Part shown: one piece after another, positions 1-7,359 of the stretch | How the letters are laid out: every line of letters begins with the position of its first letter | Position numbering within the stretch: position 1 is the first letter of the stretch | From: CAURMH01 sp963525745 | GTDB taxonomy: Bacteria > Pseudomonadota > Gammaproteobacteria > Enterobacterales > Pasteurellaceae | Direction of reading: 5' to 3' | Assembly: GCA_963525745.1 (NCBI GenBank) | Contig: CAURMH010000010.1 | Coordinates: 1 to 34,765 of the forward strand | DNA: 34,765 bases | The notes under the pieces: generated by a model | The model's input: the letters and a program-made list of their open reading frames with translations, nothing else | What the model was told of the DNA's origin: nothing | The model's database searches: none | Made by a program: the position numbers and the translations under genes

Positions 1-58
1 CCAATGTTTGAACGAACTGGGCGAATTCGTACGCAAAATGAAAGCGGCGACGAAATAA
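1..58 (+). CDS. 3' end of an unidentified gene (partial)
   Basis: An open frame enters at the window edge and stops at TAA 56-58. The visible tail reads QCLNELGEFVRKMKAATK. The codons look like normal coding sequence of this genome and an uptake signal follows at 81-89, as is common just after genes here. Eighteen residues are too few to recognise a family, so no function is proposed. Confidence 0.6.
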   Translation, partial: QCLNELGEFVRKMKAATK

Positions 59-182
59 TGTAAAAACATTGTTTTTTGTGACCGCACTTTTAAAGTGTAG
101 CAATACGAAAGCAACCTACTTATCTGATCTTGAACTAAATGGTCATTATTAAAGCGTTTAATTCATTTTATTGATTTTTTTC

Positions 183-210
183 TTGCAACCTGTCGGTATC
201 AACGTATAAT
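183..210 (+). promoter_or_regulatory. Promoter of tRNA-Leu
   Basis: TTGCAA at 183-188 and a perfect TATAAT at 205-210 are separated by 16 bases. The expected start near 217 lies just before the tRNA at 224. This matches sigma-70 promoter form and is consistent with a strongly expressed stable RNA. Confidence 0.75.
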
Positions 211-223
211 GAATGCTGTTTAA

Positions 224-309
224 GCCTGGGTGGCGAAATTGGTAGACGCAGCGGATTCAAAATCCGCCGGTGAATAACCGTGTCGGTTCGAGTCCGACCC
301 TAGGCACCA
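224..309 (+). tRNA. tRNA-Leu (anticodon CAA)
   Basis: The 86-base sequence folds as a class II tRNA. The acceptor GCCTGGG (224-230) pairs with CCTAGGC (299-305) with one G-U pair. The anticodon stem GCGGA/TCCGC (251-255, 263-267) holds loop TTCAAAA with anticodon CAA at 258-260. A long variable arm follows, then the T arm with GGTTCGAGTCC. The 3' CCA is encoded at 307-309. It reads UUG codons. Its 3' half is a typical target for tyrosine-recombinase integration, and an integrase remnant lies 200 bases downstream. Confidence 0.97.
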
Positions 310-324
310 ACTCCTTGGACATAG

Positions 325-355
325 CCCCGCGTAACTCAACGCGGGGTTTTGTTTT
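325..355 (+). terminator. Terminator after tRNA-Leu
   Basis: The arms CCCCGCGT (325-332) and ACGCGGGG (339-346) pair perfectly around a 6-base loop and are followed by TTTTGTTTT. This is a standard intrinsic terminator for the tRNA transcript. Confidence 0.9.
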
Positions 356-432
356 ATCCGCTTCCCATAAGGCTTTATCGCACTTTTGCCTTTCGTAACT
401 CCTCATATTTAATCGTCTCTAACCATGATTTT

Positions 433-495
433 TAGTAACACTGATAGTAACACTAGCAGTAACGTTATAGTAAACTGCTGAAGCCAGTGTTACTA
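433..495. repeat. Cluster of short repeats, candidate integrase arm-type sites
   Basis: TAGTAACACT occurs at 433-442 and 445-454. Related CAGTAACGTT lies at 457-466 and TAGTAAACTG at 468-477. An exact inverted copy, AGTGTTACTA, lies at 486-495. The direct copies start 12, 12 and 11 bases apart, close to one helical turn. They lie directly before the truncated integrase, where P4-type integrases bind arm sites and control their own promoter. The arm-site role is inferred from position and periodicity only. Confidence 0.5.
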
Positions 496-509
496 CGAAA
501 GGAATTTTT

Positions 510-653
510 ATGCCTAGACTAACCAAACGCCTTACAAATACTGAGGTGGATAAAGCTAAACCAAAGACGAAAGAATATTCGCTATCAGACGGTGATGGGC
601 TCTCTTTGCGCATTAAACCAAACGGCTCAAAACCATGGTTATTCAATTATTAA
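510..653 (+). pseudogene. Truncated P4-type phage/island integrase (N-terminal 47 residues only)
   Basis: A good ribosome site (AAAGGAATTTTT) precedes ATG 510. The product begins MPRLTKRLTNTEVDKAKPK and carries the SLSDGDGLSLRIKPNGSK stretch typical of the N-terminal arm-DNA-binding domain (DUF4102) of P4-like tyrosine recombinases. Intact proteins of this family have about 400 residues; here the frame stops after 47, at the residues FNY. The whole catalytic domain with the Arg-His-Arg-Tyr residues is gone. The break near 650 coincides with the end of an insertion-sequence fragment on the other strand. It sits downstream of tRNA-Leu, the usual place for such an integrase. It is a non-functional relic. 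Confidence 0.8.
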
Positions 654-778
654 CCACGTTCCGACTAAGGCGTTGGAAGGAATATTGTAAAAACGCGCGG
701 CTTTCTGATACTCATTTTTCCGTTTAAGATAGGTTGAAGAGCCTATAATTTAAATTCTGTTGTGTAATGTTTACCCAT
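651..778 (-). pseudogene. Decayed IS3-family orfA transposase fragment
   Basis: From ATG 778-776 the frame reads MGKHYTTEFKL, then TAG (745-743), where related orfA proteins continue with Q or V. It goes on as ALQPILNGKMSIR, after which one base is missing. In the next frame it continues AARFYNIPSNALVGTWL up to the junction near 651. This is the N-terminal helix-turn-helix region of IS150-group OrfA. One nonsense mutation, one frameshift and loss of the rest make it a dead copy. Confidence 0.7.
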
Positions 779-834
779 AAAAAATCTGCACCTCAATTGT
801 TGGTGGTTGAGTCCAACTTTTGGGGGGCAGATCA
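651..834 (-). mobile_element. Remnant of an IS3-family (IS150-group) insertion sequence
   Basis: Read on the minus strand from 834, the sequence starts TGATCTGCCCCCCAAAAG and continues with GTTGGAC, the form of IS150-group ends. About 55 bases in, ATG 778 opens a decayed orfA. Only this left end plus part of orfA survives. The remnant stops at about 651, where it meets the truncated integrase. No right end and no orfB are visible. The family is recalled by pattern and not confirmed by search. Confidence 0.7.
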
Positions 835-877
835 TATTGACCGCACTTTTCTTGTTCGATAAGCCTATAAATAAAAA

Positions 878-1207
878 CTAGGCCTTAATTTTTGTTGTTG
901 AAGCATTATTCATCACAGATTTAATGCCTTTTTTCGCAGACACTTGTGAAGCATAATATTGGCTGCGACCGATAATTTGATGGTTTACCGCTTTCAGTAC
1001 AAAATAAGGCTTCCCGTTAGCCGCGACACGAAGTTCAAAATTCTTTTCGTTTTCGCCGTTTTTCTGTACTGACGCAATGCCATTTTCCGCTGCCGATTTT
1101 GTTTTATACAACTCGCTCGTCAAAATAATTTGGCCGTTTGTCGCTTTCAAATTGAACATAAACTGACCGTCTTTTGCTGTTTTTAATTCATAAAAACCTT
1201 GTGCCAT
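878..1207 (-). CDS. yegP: YegP family protein (two DUF1508 repeats)
   Basis: This 109-residue protein is two copies of the DUF1508 unit in tandem. The first (about 3-50) contains YELKTAKDGQFMFNLKATNGQIILTSELY in part, the second (about 57-103) FELRVAANGKPYFVLKAVN. Each unit has the G-x-x-[YF]-F-x-L-K-A-x-N-x-Q-I pattern and a later Y-x-[ST] stretch. The family forms small beta-rich proteins of unknown role. The start is supported by AAGGAG eight bases upstream. The gene stands alone between the IS remnant and the malic enzyme gene, both on the same strand, with an uptake signal just after its stop. Confidence 0.85.
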   Translation of the reverse strand: MAQGFYELKTAKDGQFMFNLKATNGQIILTSELYKTKSAAENGIASVQKNGENEKNFELRVAANGKPYFVLKAVNHQIIGRSQYYASQVSAKKGIKSVMNNASTTKIKA

Positions 1208-1303
1208 TTTTTTCTCCTTATTTTAGATAAATAGCTTAGATTCGATTTTGTAAAAGGGGAAAAGTTCCCCGCCATATCAAATATCAGTAAAAATAAGACG
1301 AAA

Positions 1304-1337
1304 AGTGCGGTCAATTTTTACCGAATTTCACGCACTT
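1304..1337 (-). terminator. Weak hairpin after maeB made from a partly decayed uptake-signal pair
   Basis: AAGTGCG (1304-1310, within a full uptake signal) pairs with CGCACTT (1331-1337) across a 20-base loop. It lies just after the malic enzyme stop. The second arm has lost the last uptake-signal bases, and no clear U tract follows, so termination is uncertain. Confidence 0.35.
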
Positions 1338-1355
1338 ATCCGTCAATGATTAAAA

Positions 1356-2627
1356 TTAAGCCACTAATTTTTTTACCTGCTCGGCATAAGCCTGCCAATC
1401 GGTGATCGGACGGGTTGCCACGCCAGAATCCATCGCCGCTTTTGCCACTGCCGCAGAAACACGCTCGATTAAACGCGGATCGAACGGCGTTGGAATCAAA
1501 TATTCCGTACCAAAAGATAATTCGCCGTAAGTAGCCACAACTTCCGCAGGAACCGGCTCTTTAGCTAACGCGGCAATGGCTTTCGCCGCCGCCATTTTCA
1601 TTTCTTCATTAATTGCCGTCGCCCCGACATCTAAAGCGCCGCGGAACAAAAATGGGAAGCAAAGCACATTGTTGACTTGATTCGGATAATCGGAACGGCC
1701 TGTACAAACCAGCACATCTGCTCGCGCTGCTTTTGCCGCATCCGGCGTAATTTCCGGATCAGGATTGGCTAACGCCAAAATGAGCGGATTCGGCGCCATT
1801 GTTTTAACCATTTCGCCGGTTAGCATACCGGCTTTGGAACAACCTAAAAACACATCGGCATTTTTAATCGCCTCACTTAATGTGCGTAAACCGTTATCTT
1901 GAATGGCATAAAATTGTTTTGTCTCATCCATGTGATCGCCACGGCCTTGATAAATCACGCCTTTAGAGTCGCACATCGTAATATTTTCTTTGCGTACGCC
2001 TAATAAACGTAACAAATTCGTACACGCAATCGCCGAAGCGCCCGCGCCGTTAACCACTAATCGAATATCCCCAATCTTTTTGCCGACGACTTCTAAACCG
2101 TTCATCGTCGCCGCGCCGACAATAATCGCCGTGCCGTGTTGATCGTCATGAAATACCGGAATATTCATGCGCTCACGTAATTTTTTCTCAATATAAAAAC
2201 ATTCCGGTGCTTTAATATCTTCCAAATTGATGCCACCGAAAGTCGGTTCAAGAGAAGCGATAATATCAACCAGCTTATCAGGATCATGCTCGTCAATTTC
2301 AATATCAAATACGTTGATCCCTGCAAATTTTTTAAATAATACTCCCTTTCCTTCCATCACCGGTTTTCCGGCCAACGCGCCGATATTCCCTAATCCGAGA
2401 ACAGCCGTTCCGTTAGATATGACGGCGACAAGATTGCCTCTCGCCGTATACCGACGCGCGACGGCAGGATTTTTCTGAATTTCCAGGCAAGGTTCCGCCA
2501 CCCCGGGCGAGTAAGCTAAAGACAAATCCCGCTGCGTCGCTAACGGTTTAGTGGGCGTAACCTCAATTTTTCCCGGGACCGGAAACTCATGAAAATCTAA
2601 AGCCGCTTGTTTCAATTGCTCATTCAT
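1356..2627 (-). CDS. maeB: NADP-type malic enzyme, short form without phosphotransacetylase domain
   Basis: Oxidative decarboxylation of malate to pyruvate and CO2, in the cytoplasm. The 423-residue protein has the MaeB N-terminal signature (LKQAALDFHEFPVPGKI). Tyr39 (YSPGVAEPC) and Lys94 (MEGKGVLFKKF) are the expected catalytic pair. EDIKAPECF and DDQHGT (161-166) supply metal ligands, and NGAGASAIA near 193-201 is the nucleotide site. Start ATG 2627 is chosen because GGAG precedes it and the N-terminus then matches MaeB; an upstream in-frame ATG would add only MYGVY. E. coli MaeB is about 760 residues because of a C-terminal PTA-like domain. Here the gene ends cleanly at 423, with no room for that domain before yegP. 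Divergent from rsuA. Confidence 0.93.
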   Translation of the reverse strand: MNEQLKQAALDFHEFPVPGKIEVTPTKPLATQRDLSLAYSPGVAEPCLEIQKNPAVARRYTARGNLVAVISNGTAVLGLGNIGALAGKPVMEGKGVLFKKFAGINVFDIEIDEHDPDKLVDIIASLEPTFGGINLEDIKAPECFYIEKKLRERMNIPVFHDDQHGTAIIVGAATMNGLEVVGKKIGDIRLVVNGAGASAIACTNLLRLLGVRKENITMCDSKGVIYQGRGDHMDETKQFYAIQDNGLRTLSEAIKNADVFLGCSKAGMLTGEMVKTMAPNPLILALANPDPEITPDAAKAARADVLVCTGRSDYPNQVNNVLCFPFLFRGALDVGATAINEEMKMAAAKAIAALAKEPVPAEVVATYGELSFGTEYLIPTPFDPRLIERVSAAVAKAAMDSGVATRPITDWQAYAEQVKKLVA

Positions 2628-2807
2628 ATAAACTCCATACATAATTTCTAAATAAAGCCAAGCGCATTTTACTCCCTTTTTTGTTCAAAAAATGTGATGA
2701 AACACAAATTTTTACAATTTTTTTACATTTTATGTTTTTTCTTTTCAGTTCTACGAAGCCTTAAAACGTAGTAAAATCACGTCACTTAACAATATAACGG
2801 TAATACA

Positions 2808-3506
2808 ATGCGCTTAGATAAATTTATCGCCGAAAATAAAGGACTCACCCGCTCTCAGGCGAATAAAGCACTGCGCCAAAGTGCGGTCAAAATTAACGGA
2901 GAAATTGTCAAAAGCGGCGCGGTACAAGTCACGCCAAAAGACGAGATCACTTTTGAGAATCAAATTTTAACTTGGCTTGAAAGCGGACACTATTTTATGC
3001 TAAACAAGCCGGCAGGGTATGTTTGTTCCAATGATGACAGCGAATATCCGACGATTTATCAACTTTTCGATTATCCGCTGTCCGCCAAATTACACAGCGC
3101 CGGCCGACTGGATGTGGACACGACAGGTTTGATATTGCTGACCGACGACGGGCAATGGTCACATCGCGTTACTTCGCCGAAACACCATTGTCCCAAAACC
3201 TATTTAGTTACCCTTGCCGATCCGATAGAAAATAATTATCGACAAGCGTTTACCGACGGTATTTTATTACGTGGCGAAAAGGCGCCGACCAAACCTGCCG
3301 AACTTGAAATTATCGATGATTATCAGGTCAATTTGACCATTAGCGAAGGGCGTTATCACCAAGTCAAGCGCATGTTCGCCGCCTTAGGCAACAAAGTCAT
3401 TGCCTTACATCGATGGAAAATCGGCGAAGTCGCTCTTGACGAACAATTAGCGGAAGGCGAATTTCGCTCGCTAACCCAAGCCGAAATTGACAATTTAGGA
3501 CAATAA
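2808..3506 (+). CDS. rsuA: 16S rRNA pseudouridine(516) synthase RsuA
   Basis: Isomerises U516 of 16S rRNA to pseudouridine. The 232-residue protein has an N-terminal S4 RNA-binding domain (about 1-58, MRLDKFIAENKGLTRSQA) and a RsuA/RluB-type catalytic domain. Catalytic Asp102 lies in GRLDVDTTGL, the same number as in E. coli. GRYHQVKRMF (about 181-190) is the conserved C-terminal motif. Full family length. An uptake signal at 2879-2887 is read in frame as part of QSAVKI. bcr follows after 10 bases, the same pair as in E. coli, so the two are probably co-transcribed. A TAAAAT at 2772-2777 may be the -10 element; I see no good -35. Confidence 0.93.
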   Translation: MRLDKFIAENKGLTRSQANKALRQSAVKINGEIVKSGAVQVTPKDEITFENQILTWLESGHYFMLNKPAGYVCSNDDSEYPTIYQLFDYPLSAKLHSAGRLDVDTTGLILLTDDGQWSHRVTSPKHHCPKTYLVTLADPIENNYRQAFTDGILLRGEKAPTKPAELEIIDDYQVNLTISEGRYHQVKRMFAALGNKVIALHRWKIGEVALDEQLAEGEFRSLTQAEIDNLGQ

Positions 3507-3516
3507 TTTAAACAAG

Positions 3517-4707
3517 ATGAAAACGATTAAACCGACCTTTATCTTTATTTTAACGCTAGGTATTTTATCTATGTTGCCGCCGCTCGGCATCGATATGTAT
3601 CTCCCTTCGTTTCTCAATATTGCGCAGGATTTCAATATCTCACCGGAGCAAGTCCAACACACGTTAACCGCCTTTGCCTACGGAATGGCGGCCGGCCAGT
3701 TGTTCTGGGGACCTTTTGGCGATAGCTTCGGACGAAAACCGATTATCCTGCTCGGCGTCATCGTCAGTGCCGTGACCGCATTTATTCTTACCGGAATCAA
3801 TTCTATTGAAAATTTCACCGCGCTTCGTTTTATTCAAGGCTTTTTTGGTGCCGCGCCCGTGGTATTGTCCGGCGCCTTATTGCGCGATTTATTCGATAAA
3901 GACGAATTATCCAAAATCATGTCCACCATTACGCTCGTATTCATGCTGGCGCCGCTTATTGCACCGATTATCGGGGGGTATATCGTCAAATTTTTCTACT
4001 GGCATATGATCTTCTACGTTATCTGTGCAAGCGGGTTGTTGGCTGCCGCGTTAGTCGCCTTGATCATTCCGGAAACCCACAAATCGGAAAACCGCATTCC
4101 ATTGCGTTTAGGAATTATCACGCGTAATTTTTGGAGCCTGTGGCAACGGAAAGAAGTGCTTGGTTATATGTTCGCCGCCTCCTTTGGTTTCGGCGGATTA
4201 TTCGCCTTCATCACCGCCGGCTCAATTGTGTACATCGGTATTTACGGCATTTCCGTAGAACATTTCGGTTATTTCTTCATGCTTAACATCGGCATCATGA
4301 CGCTTGCCTCCGTTTTTAACGGACGCTTCGTCGTCAAACTCGGCGCAGAAAAGCTCCTTCAAATCGGTTTAAGCATTCAATGTTTGGCCGGAATTTGGCT
4401 GATTTTGACCGCACTTTTCGATTTCGGTTTTTGGTCGATGGCAATTGGTGCGGCACTTTTAGTCGGACAAAACCCGCTCATTTCGTCCAACGCAACCGCT
4501 TCAATTCTGGAAAAATTTCCAACGATGGCCGGGACGGCAAATTCCATGATGGGCAGCGTACGCTTCGGCACCGGCGCACTCGTGGGCTCGGTGGTTGCCT
4601 CAATGGAAATGAAAACCGCCGCGCCGATGTTATTGACAATGGGCGGTTGTTCGCTACTCGCCGTCAGCGCTTATTATTTCCTGACATATCGACATCGAAC
4701 TCATTAA
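3517..4707 (+). CDS. bcr: Bcr/CflA-family multidrug efflux transporter
   Basis: A 396-residue inner-membrane protein of the major facilitator superfamily, drug:H+ antiporter group. About twelve hydrophobic helices can be traced. The Bcr/CflA signature PPLGIDMYLPSF lies in helix 1. Motif A, GPFGDSFGRKP, follows helix 2, and PVVLSGALLRDLF lies near helices 4-5. Family members export bicyclomycin, sulfonamides or L-cysteine; the substrate here cannot be read from sequence. It follows rsuA closely. An uptake signal lies within the gene at 4408-4416. It converges on nagK. Confidence 0.9.
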   Translation: MKTIKPTFIFILTLGILSMLPPLGIDMYLPSFLNIAQDFNISPEQVQHTLTAFAYGMAAGQLFWGPFGDSFGRKPIILLGVIVSAVTAFILTGINSIENFTALRFIQGFFGAAPVVLSGALLRDLFDKDELSKIMSTITLVFMLAPLIAPIIGGYIVKFFYWHMIFYVICASGLLAAALVALIIPETHKSENRIPLRLGIITRNFWSLWQRKEVLGYMFAASFGFGGLFAFITAGSIVYIGIYGISVEHFGYFFMLNIGIMTLASVFNGRFVVKLGAEKLLQIGLSIQCLAGIWLILTALFDFGFWSMAIGAALLVGQNPLISSNATASILEKFPTMAGTANSMMGSVRFGTGALVGSVVASMEMKTAAPMLLTMGGCSLLAVSAYYFLTYRHRTH

Positions 4708-4760
4708 AAACCAAACGTATTCACGCCTTAATTTCTGGAAGGCCAAACACGAAAACCGAT

Positions 4761-4780
4761 GACCGCCCCTTTCGGCGGTC
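4761..4780. terminator. Hairpin between converging bcr and nagK
   Basis: GACCGCC (4761-4767) and GGCGGTC (4774-4780) form a perfect 7-bp stem with a 6-base loop. It lies midway between the two converging stops. On the minus strand it is followed by ATCGGTTTT, a poor U tract, so it is a plausible but weak terminator. Confidence 0.5.
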
Positions 4781-4794
4781 TAAAGGGAAATTCC

Positions 4795-5709
4795 TTAATC
4801 GGTTAAAAATAATGCGGCCGCGCCGCGTACACCGCCCGAATCGCCGTATTTCGCTTTTTTAATCAACGGCACGTTGGCACTACGCATCAAATGCGCCGGC
4901 AATGCCTTTGGCAACGCTTCATATAAATAATCAAAATTGGACAACCCGCCGCCAAAAACAATGACATGCGGATCGAACGCGGTAATAATATTGCCGATGG
5001 AGATGGCACACAGTTCAATAAAAACGGAGACAAAATCGATCGCACTTAATTCTCCGGCATAAAAATTTTCAATAATTTGCTTCGCCGTCAATGGACGCCC
5101 TTTTAAATCACGATATAACATTTCAAAACCGCGACCGGAAAGATAAGTGTCCAAACAGGCGCTATTGCCGCAGCCGCAAGGATAAATCGGCGCCTTGTCC
5201 CAACCGAGCAATTTAAGGGCATGATAATTGAGTTGAAGATGCCCTAATTCGCCGGCCATGCCGTTTTGACCAGAATGGATTTTACCGTTTATCACCAGCC
5301 CACCGCCGAAACCGGTACCTAAAATCAGCCCAAGCGTCACAGGATATTGCCGATTTTCCTCATTCCAAGCTTCGGATAATGCGAAACAATTCGCATCATT
5401 TTCCGCCCGTACTTCGCGTCCTAGCCGGACTGATAAATCCTGTAAAATCGGACGCCCGTCCGCAACCCGAATATTGGTAATCTCAGCAATCCCCGTTTGT
5501 TGATTGACAAAGCCGGGGATCCCCAGTCCGACATTTCCGCGCGTATGAAAACGGCTATCGGCACGCGCAACCAAATCCGTAATGGCGACAAGCCAGTCTT
5601 GATAATCCGTTTGCGGCGTAGGTATCCGTTCCGAGTACAATTTTTGCAACTGTCGATTAAACGCCGCTAATTCAATTTTTGTGCCGCCGATATCCAATCC
5701 GTAATACAT
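4795..5709 (-). CDS. nagK: N-acetylglucosamine kinase NagK (ROK family)
   Basis: Phosphorylates N-acetylglucosamine to GlcNAc-6-phosphate, feeding amino-sugar and cell-wall recycling. The 304-residue protein has the ROK fold: phosphate loop DIGGTK (6-11), ENDAN with catalytic Asp105 (103-107), and GTGFGGG (131-137). The zinc site is formed by GELGH (153-157, His157) and Cys178, Cys180 and Cys185 in CGCGNSAC. The start at 5709 gives MYYGLDIGGTK, matching E. coli NagK, with AGGAG at the right distance; a longer frame upstream runs into the uptake-signal hairpin. nagA, the next enzyme of the pathway, is at 20451-21593, far away in this window. Confidence 0.93.
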   Translation of the reverse strand: MYYGLDIGGTKIELAAFNRQLQKLYSERIPTPQTDYQDWLVAITDLVARADSRFHTRGNVGLGIPGFVNQQTGIAEITNIRVADGRPILQDLSVRLGREVRAENDANCFALSEAWNEENRQYPVTLGLILGTGFGGGLVINGKIHSGQNGMAGELGHLQLNYHALKLLGWDKAPIYPCGCGNSACLDTYLSGRGFEMLYRDLKGRPLTAKQIIENFYAGELSAIDFVSVFIELCAISIGNIITAFDPHVIVFGGGLSNFDYLYEALPKALPAHLMRSANVPLIKKAKYGDSGGVRGAAALFLTD

Positions 5710-5737
5710 AATTGCTCCTGCCTCATATGCGCCATAC

Positions 5738-5776
5738 AAAGTGCGGTTGAAAATCGCAAAATTTCAACCGCACTTT
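5738..5776 (-). terminator. Perfect inverted pair of uptake signals between pgpB and nagK
   Basis: AAAGTGCGGTTGAAA (5738-5752) and TTTCAACCGCACTTT (5762-5776) are exact reverse complements of 15 bases with a 9-base loop. Inverted uptake-signal pairs acting as terminators are well known in Pasteurellaceae. It lies just after the pgpB stop, so it probably ends the pgpB transcript, although the U tract is short. Confidence 0.7.
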
Positions 5777-5789
5777 AATTTTAACTAGG

Positions 5790-6515
5790 TTATTTTCGAA
5801 TAAAATAACGTTTCTTTTGGAGAAAACCGAATAACCCTAAACTTAATATCCAGCTGACAACAATGGCGATAAATAGATCAATCGGATAATGCATACCTAG
5901 GCGAATCCGGCTGATAAGCATTAAACCTGACCAAATCGCCAACCCGGCAATAAGCAATTTGGCACCCATGCTACGATTGCCCAATAACTGCACAAAGCCG
6001 ACGGCAAGCAATAGCCAAGTCGCGGCAAAAATGCTATGCCCTGATGGAAAGGAATAGCCCGTTTCATTTTCATAATGCTTTTCCAGCCAAGCGGGTGTGT
6101 CAGCCTGATGAGTAAAATACTGCTCGACAAGTTTTGCGCGCGCCTGACGTTCAAGGGCATAAAACGCCTCCGTCGTTCCGCCTGTTTGCTCCGCCAAATA
6201 GACAGTAAAAGGGCGAGGCTCGGCAAACGTCGCTTTTAACCCTTGCTTGACAACCTGACTACCGAGAACGAAAACAGCCATGAACACAACCCCCAACGCC
6301 CATTGTTTGCGGGTTTTAAATAAAAAAGCAAATAATAAGGCAAAAATGACGGAAGTGATTGCCGCATAAGGGAAACTGCCGGTTTCGGTCAGGAGATAAA
6401 GCCAGTAATCCGCCTCGGTTAACTGCCCATTACCTTGCCACTGGAACGCCGCTATCCATGCAAAAAAAGGTACTAAGCAGAGTAATAATGTATATAATGA
6501 CAACTTTTTAAACAT
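5790..6515 (-). CDS. pgpB: PAP2-family membrane phosphatase PgpB (phosphatidylglycerophosphatase B)
   Basis: An inner-membrane lipid phosphatase acting on phosphatidylglycerophosphate and undecaprenyl pyrophosphate. The 241-residue protein has about six hydrophobic helices. All three PAP2 motifs are intact: Lys94 and Arg101-Pro102 (K-x6-RP), PSGH at 157-160 with His160, and SR-x5-H-x3-D at 202-213 with His209 and Asp213. The start at 6515 is preferred over an upstream in-frame start because AAGGAG precedes it and the N-terminus becomes a clean helix. It is divergent from ribA with about 70 bases between the starts, the same neighbour pair I recall from H. influenzae. Confidence 0.9.
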   Translation of the reverse strand: MFKKLSLYTLLLCLVPFFAWIAAFQWQGNGQLTEADYWLYLLTETGSFPYAAITSVIFALLFAFLFKTRKQWALGVVFMAVFVLGSQVVKQGLKATFAEPRPFTVYLAEQTGGTTEAFYALERQARAKLVEQYFTHQADTPAWLEKHYENETGYSFPSGHSIFAATWLLLAVGFVQLLGNRSMGAKLLIAGLAIWSGLMLISRIRLGMHYPIDLFIAIVVSWILSLGLFGFLQKKRYFIRK

Positions 6516-6585
6516 TGTCGCTCCTTGAAAACAAAAAGTCGGTCGGCATTTTAGCAAAATTCAACCAAAATAATAAGGAATATCT

Positions 6586-7251
6586 ATGGCAAAAATCCAG
6601 CTCGTTGCACAAGCTAACTTACCGACAGAATTCGGTCATTTTCGCTTGATCGGTTTTGAATTTCCGGATACGAAAAAAGAACATGTTGCGCTAGTCATGG
6701 GCGATATTTCAAATGCCGATGAGCCCGTTCTGGCGCGTATTCATTCGGAATGTCTCACCGGCGACGCATTGCACAGCTTAAAATGCGATTGCGGTTTTCA
6801 GTTGGCGACCGCATTGCGCCAAATTCAGCAAGAAGGGCGCGGCGTGCTGATTTATCACCGTGAAGAGGGACGAGGCATCGGTTTAATCAATAAGATTCGC
6901 GCCTATGCATTACAGGATCAGGGCATGGACACGATTGAGGCCAATTTAGCCCTCGGTTTTCAGGCTGATGAGCGCAATTTTAAGGTATGTGCCGACATGT
7001 TTGAACGCTTAGGCATTAAGCAAGTGCGTTTAATGACGAACAATCCGCAAAAAGTGGAAACCATGAAACGGGCGGGAATTAATGTGGTTGAGCGCGTACC
7101 GCTGAATGTGGGCGAAAACCGCTACAATACACGCTATTTGGATACCAAAGCGAAAAAAATGGGACATTTTATTGTGCATAACGGCGAGGAACGCCGACTC
7201 GCCTGCCCTTATTGTTCGGAAGAAGTCATCGATAACCAAAATGACCGATAA
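6586..7251 (+). CDS. ribA: GTP cyclohydrolase II RibA
   Basis: First step of riboflavin synthesis: GTP to diaminohydroxy-phosphoribosylamino-pyrimidinone, formate and pyrophosphate. The zinc ligands Cys56, Cys67 and Cys69 are present (HSECLTGDALHSLKCDCG). The catalytic and GTP motifs YHREEGRGIGL (90-100) and TNNPQKV are intact. Length is 221 residues, longer than the 196 of E. coli. The extra C-terminal tail holds a CPYC pair near residue 207. TAAGGA lies before the start. It is followed by an uptake signal (7267-7275) and a terminator, so it appears to be a single-gene unit. Confidence 0.95.
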   Translation: MAKIQLVAQANLPTEFGHFRLIGFEFPDTKKEHVALVMGDISNADEPVLARIHSECLTGDALHSLKCDCGFQLATALRQIQQEGRGVLIYHREEGRGIGLINKIRAYALQDQGMDTIEANLALGFQADERNFKVCADMFERLGIKQVRLMTNNPQKVETMKRAGINVVERVPLNVGENRYNTRYLDTKAKKMGHFIVHNGEERRLACPYCSEEVIDNQNDR

Positions 7252-7293
7252 ATAACGGTAAAAATGACCGCACTTTATCATTCAAACAACTAA

Positions 7294-7332
7294 AAAACGA
7301 CCGATAGTTGATTTTATCGGCCGTTTTATTTT
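7294..7332. terminator. Bidirectional terminator between ribA and yfcZ
   Basis: CGACCGATA (7298-7306) pairs with TATCGGCCG (7315-7323) with one mismatch. A run of A precedes and TTTTATTTT follows, so it can serve both converging transcripts. Confidence 0.75.
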
Positions 7333-7359
7333 CAGTATTTTGATTTTTCACGCTTTCAA

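Noticed and set aside
85..97. CACTTTTAAAGTG palindrome after the first gene
   Set aside because: Only half of it is an uptake signal, the stem is A/T-rich and there is no U tract, so terminator function is unsupported.
419..646. Minus-strand frame of 75 codons opposite the integrase stub
   Set aside because: Shadow of the integrase remnant and its repeats; the plus-strand product matches a known family, this one does not.
780..834. Imperfect hairpin ATCTGCACC...GGGGCAGAT considered as a terminator
   Set aside because: Better explained as the left end of an IS3-family element followed by its orfA start.
2690..2712. CRP-like sequence AAATGTGATGAAACACAAATTT between maeB and rsuA
   Set aside because: Only the left half-site TGTGA is good; the right half matches 3 of 5 bases at the correct spacing.
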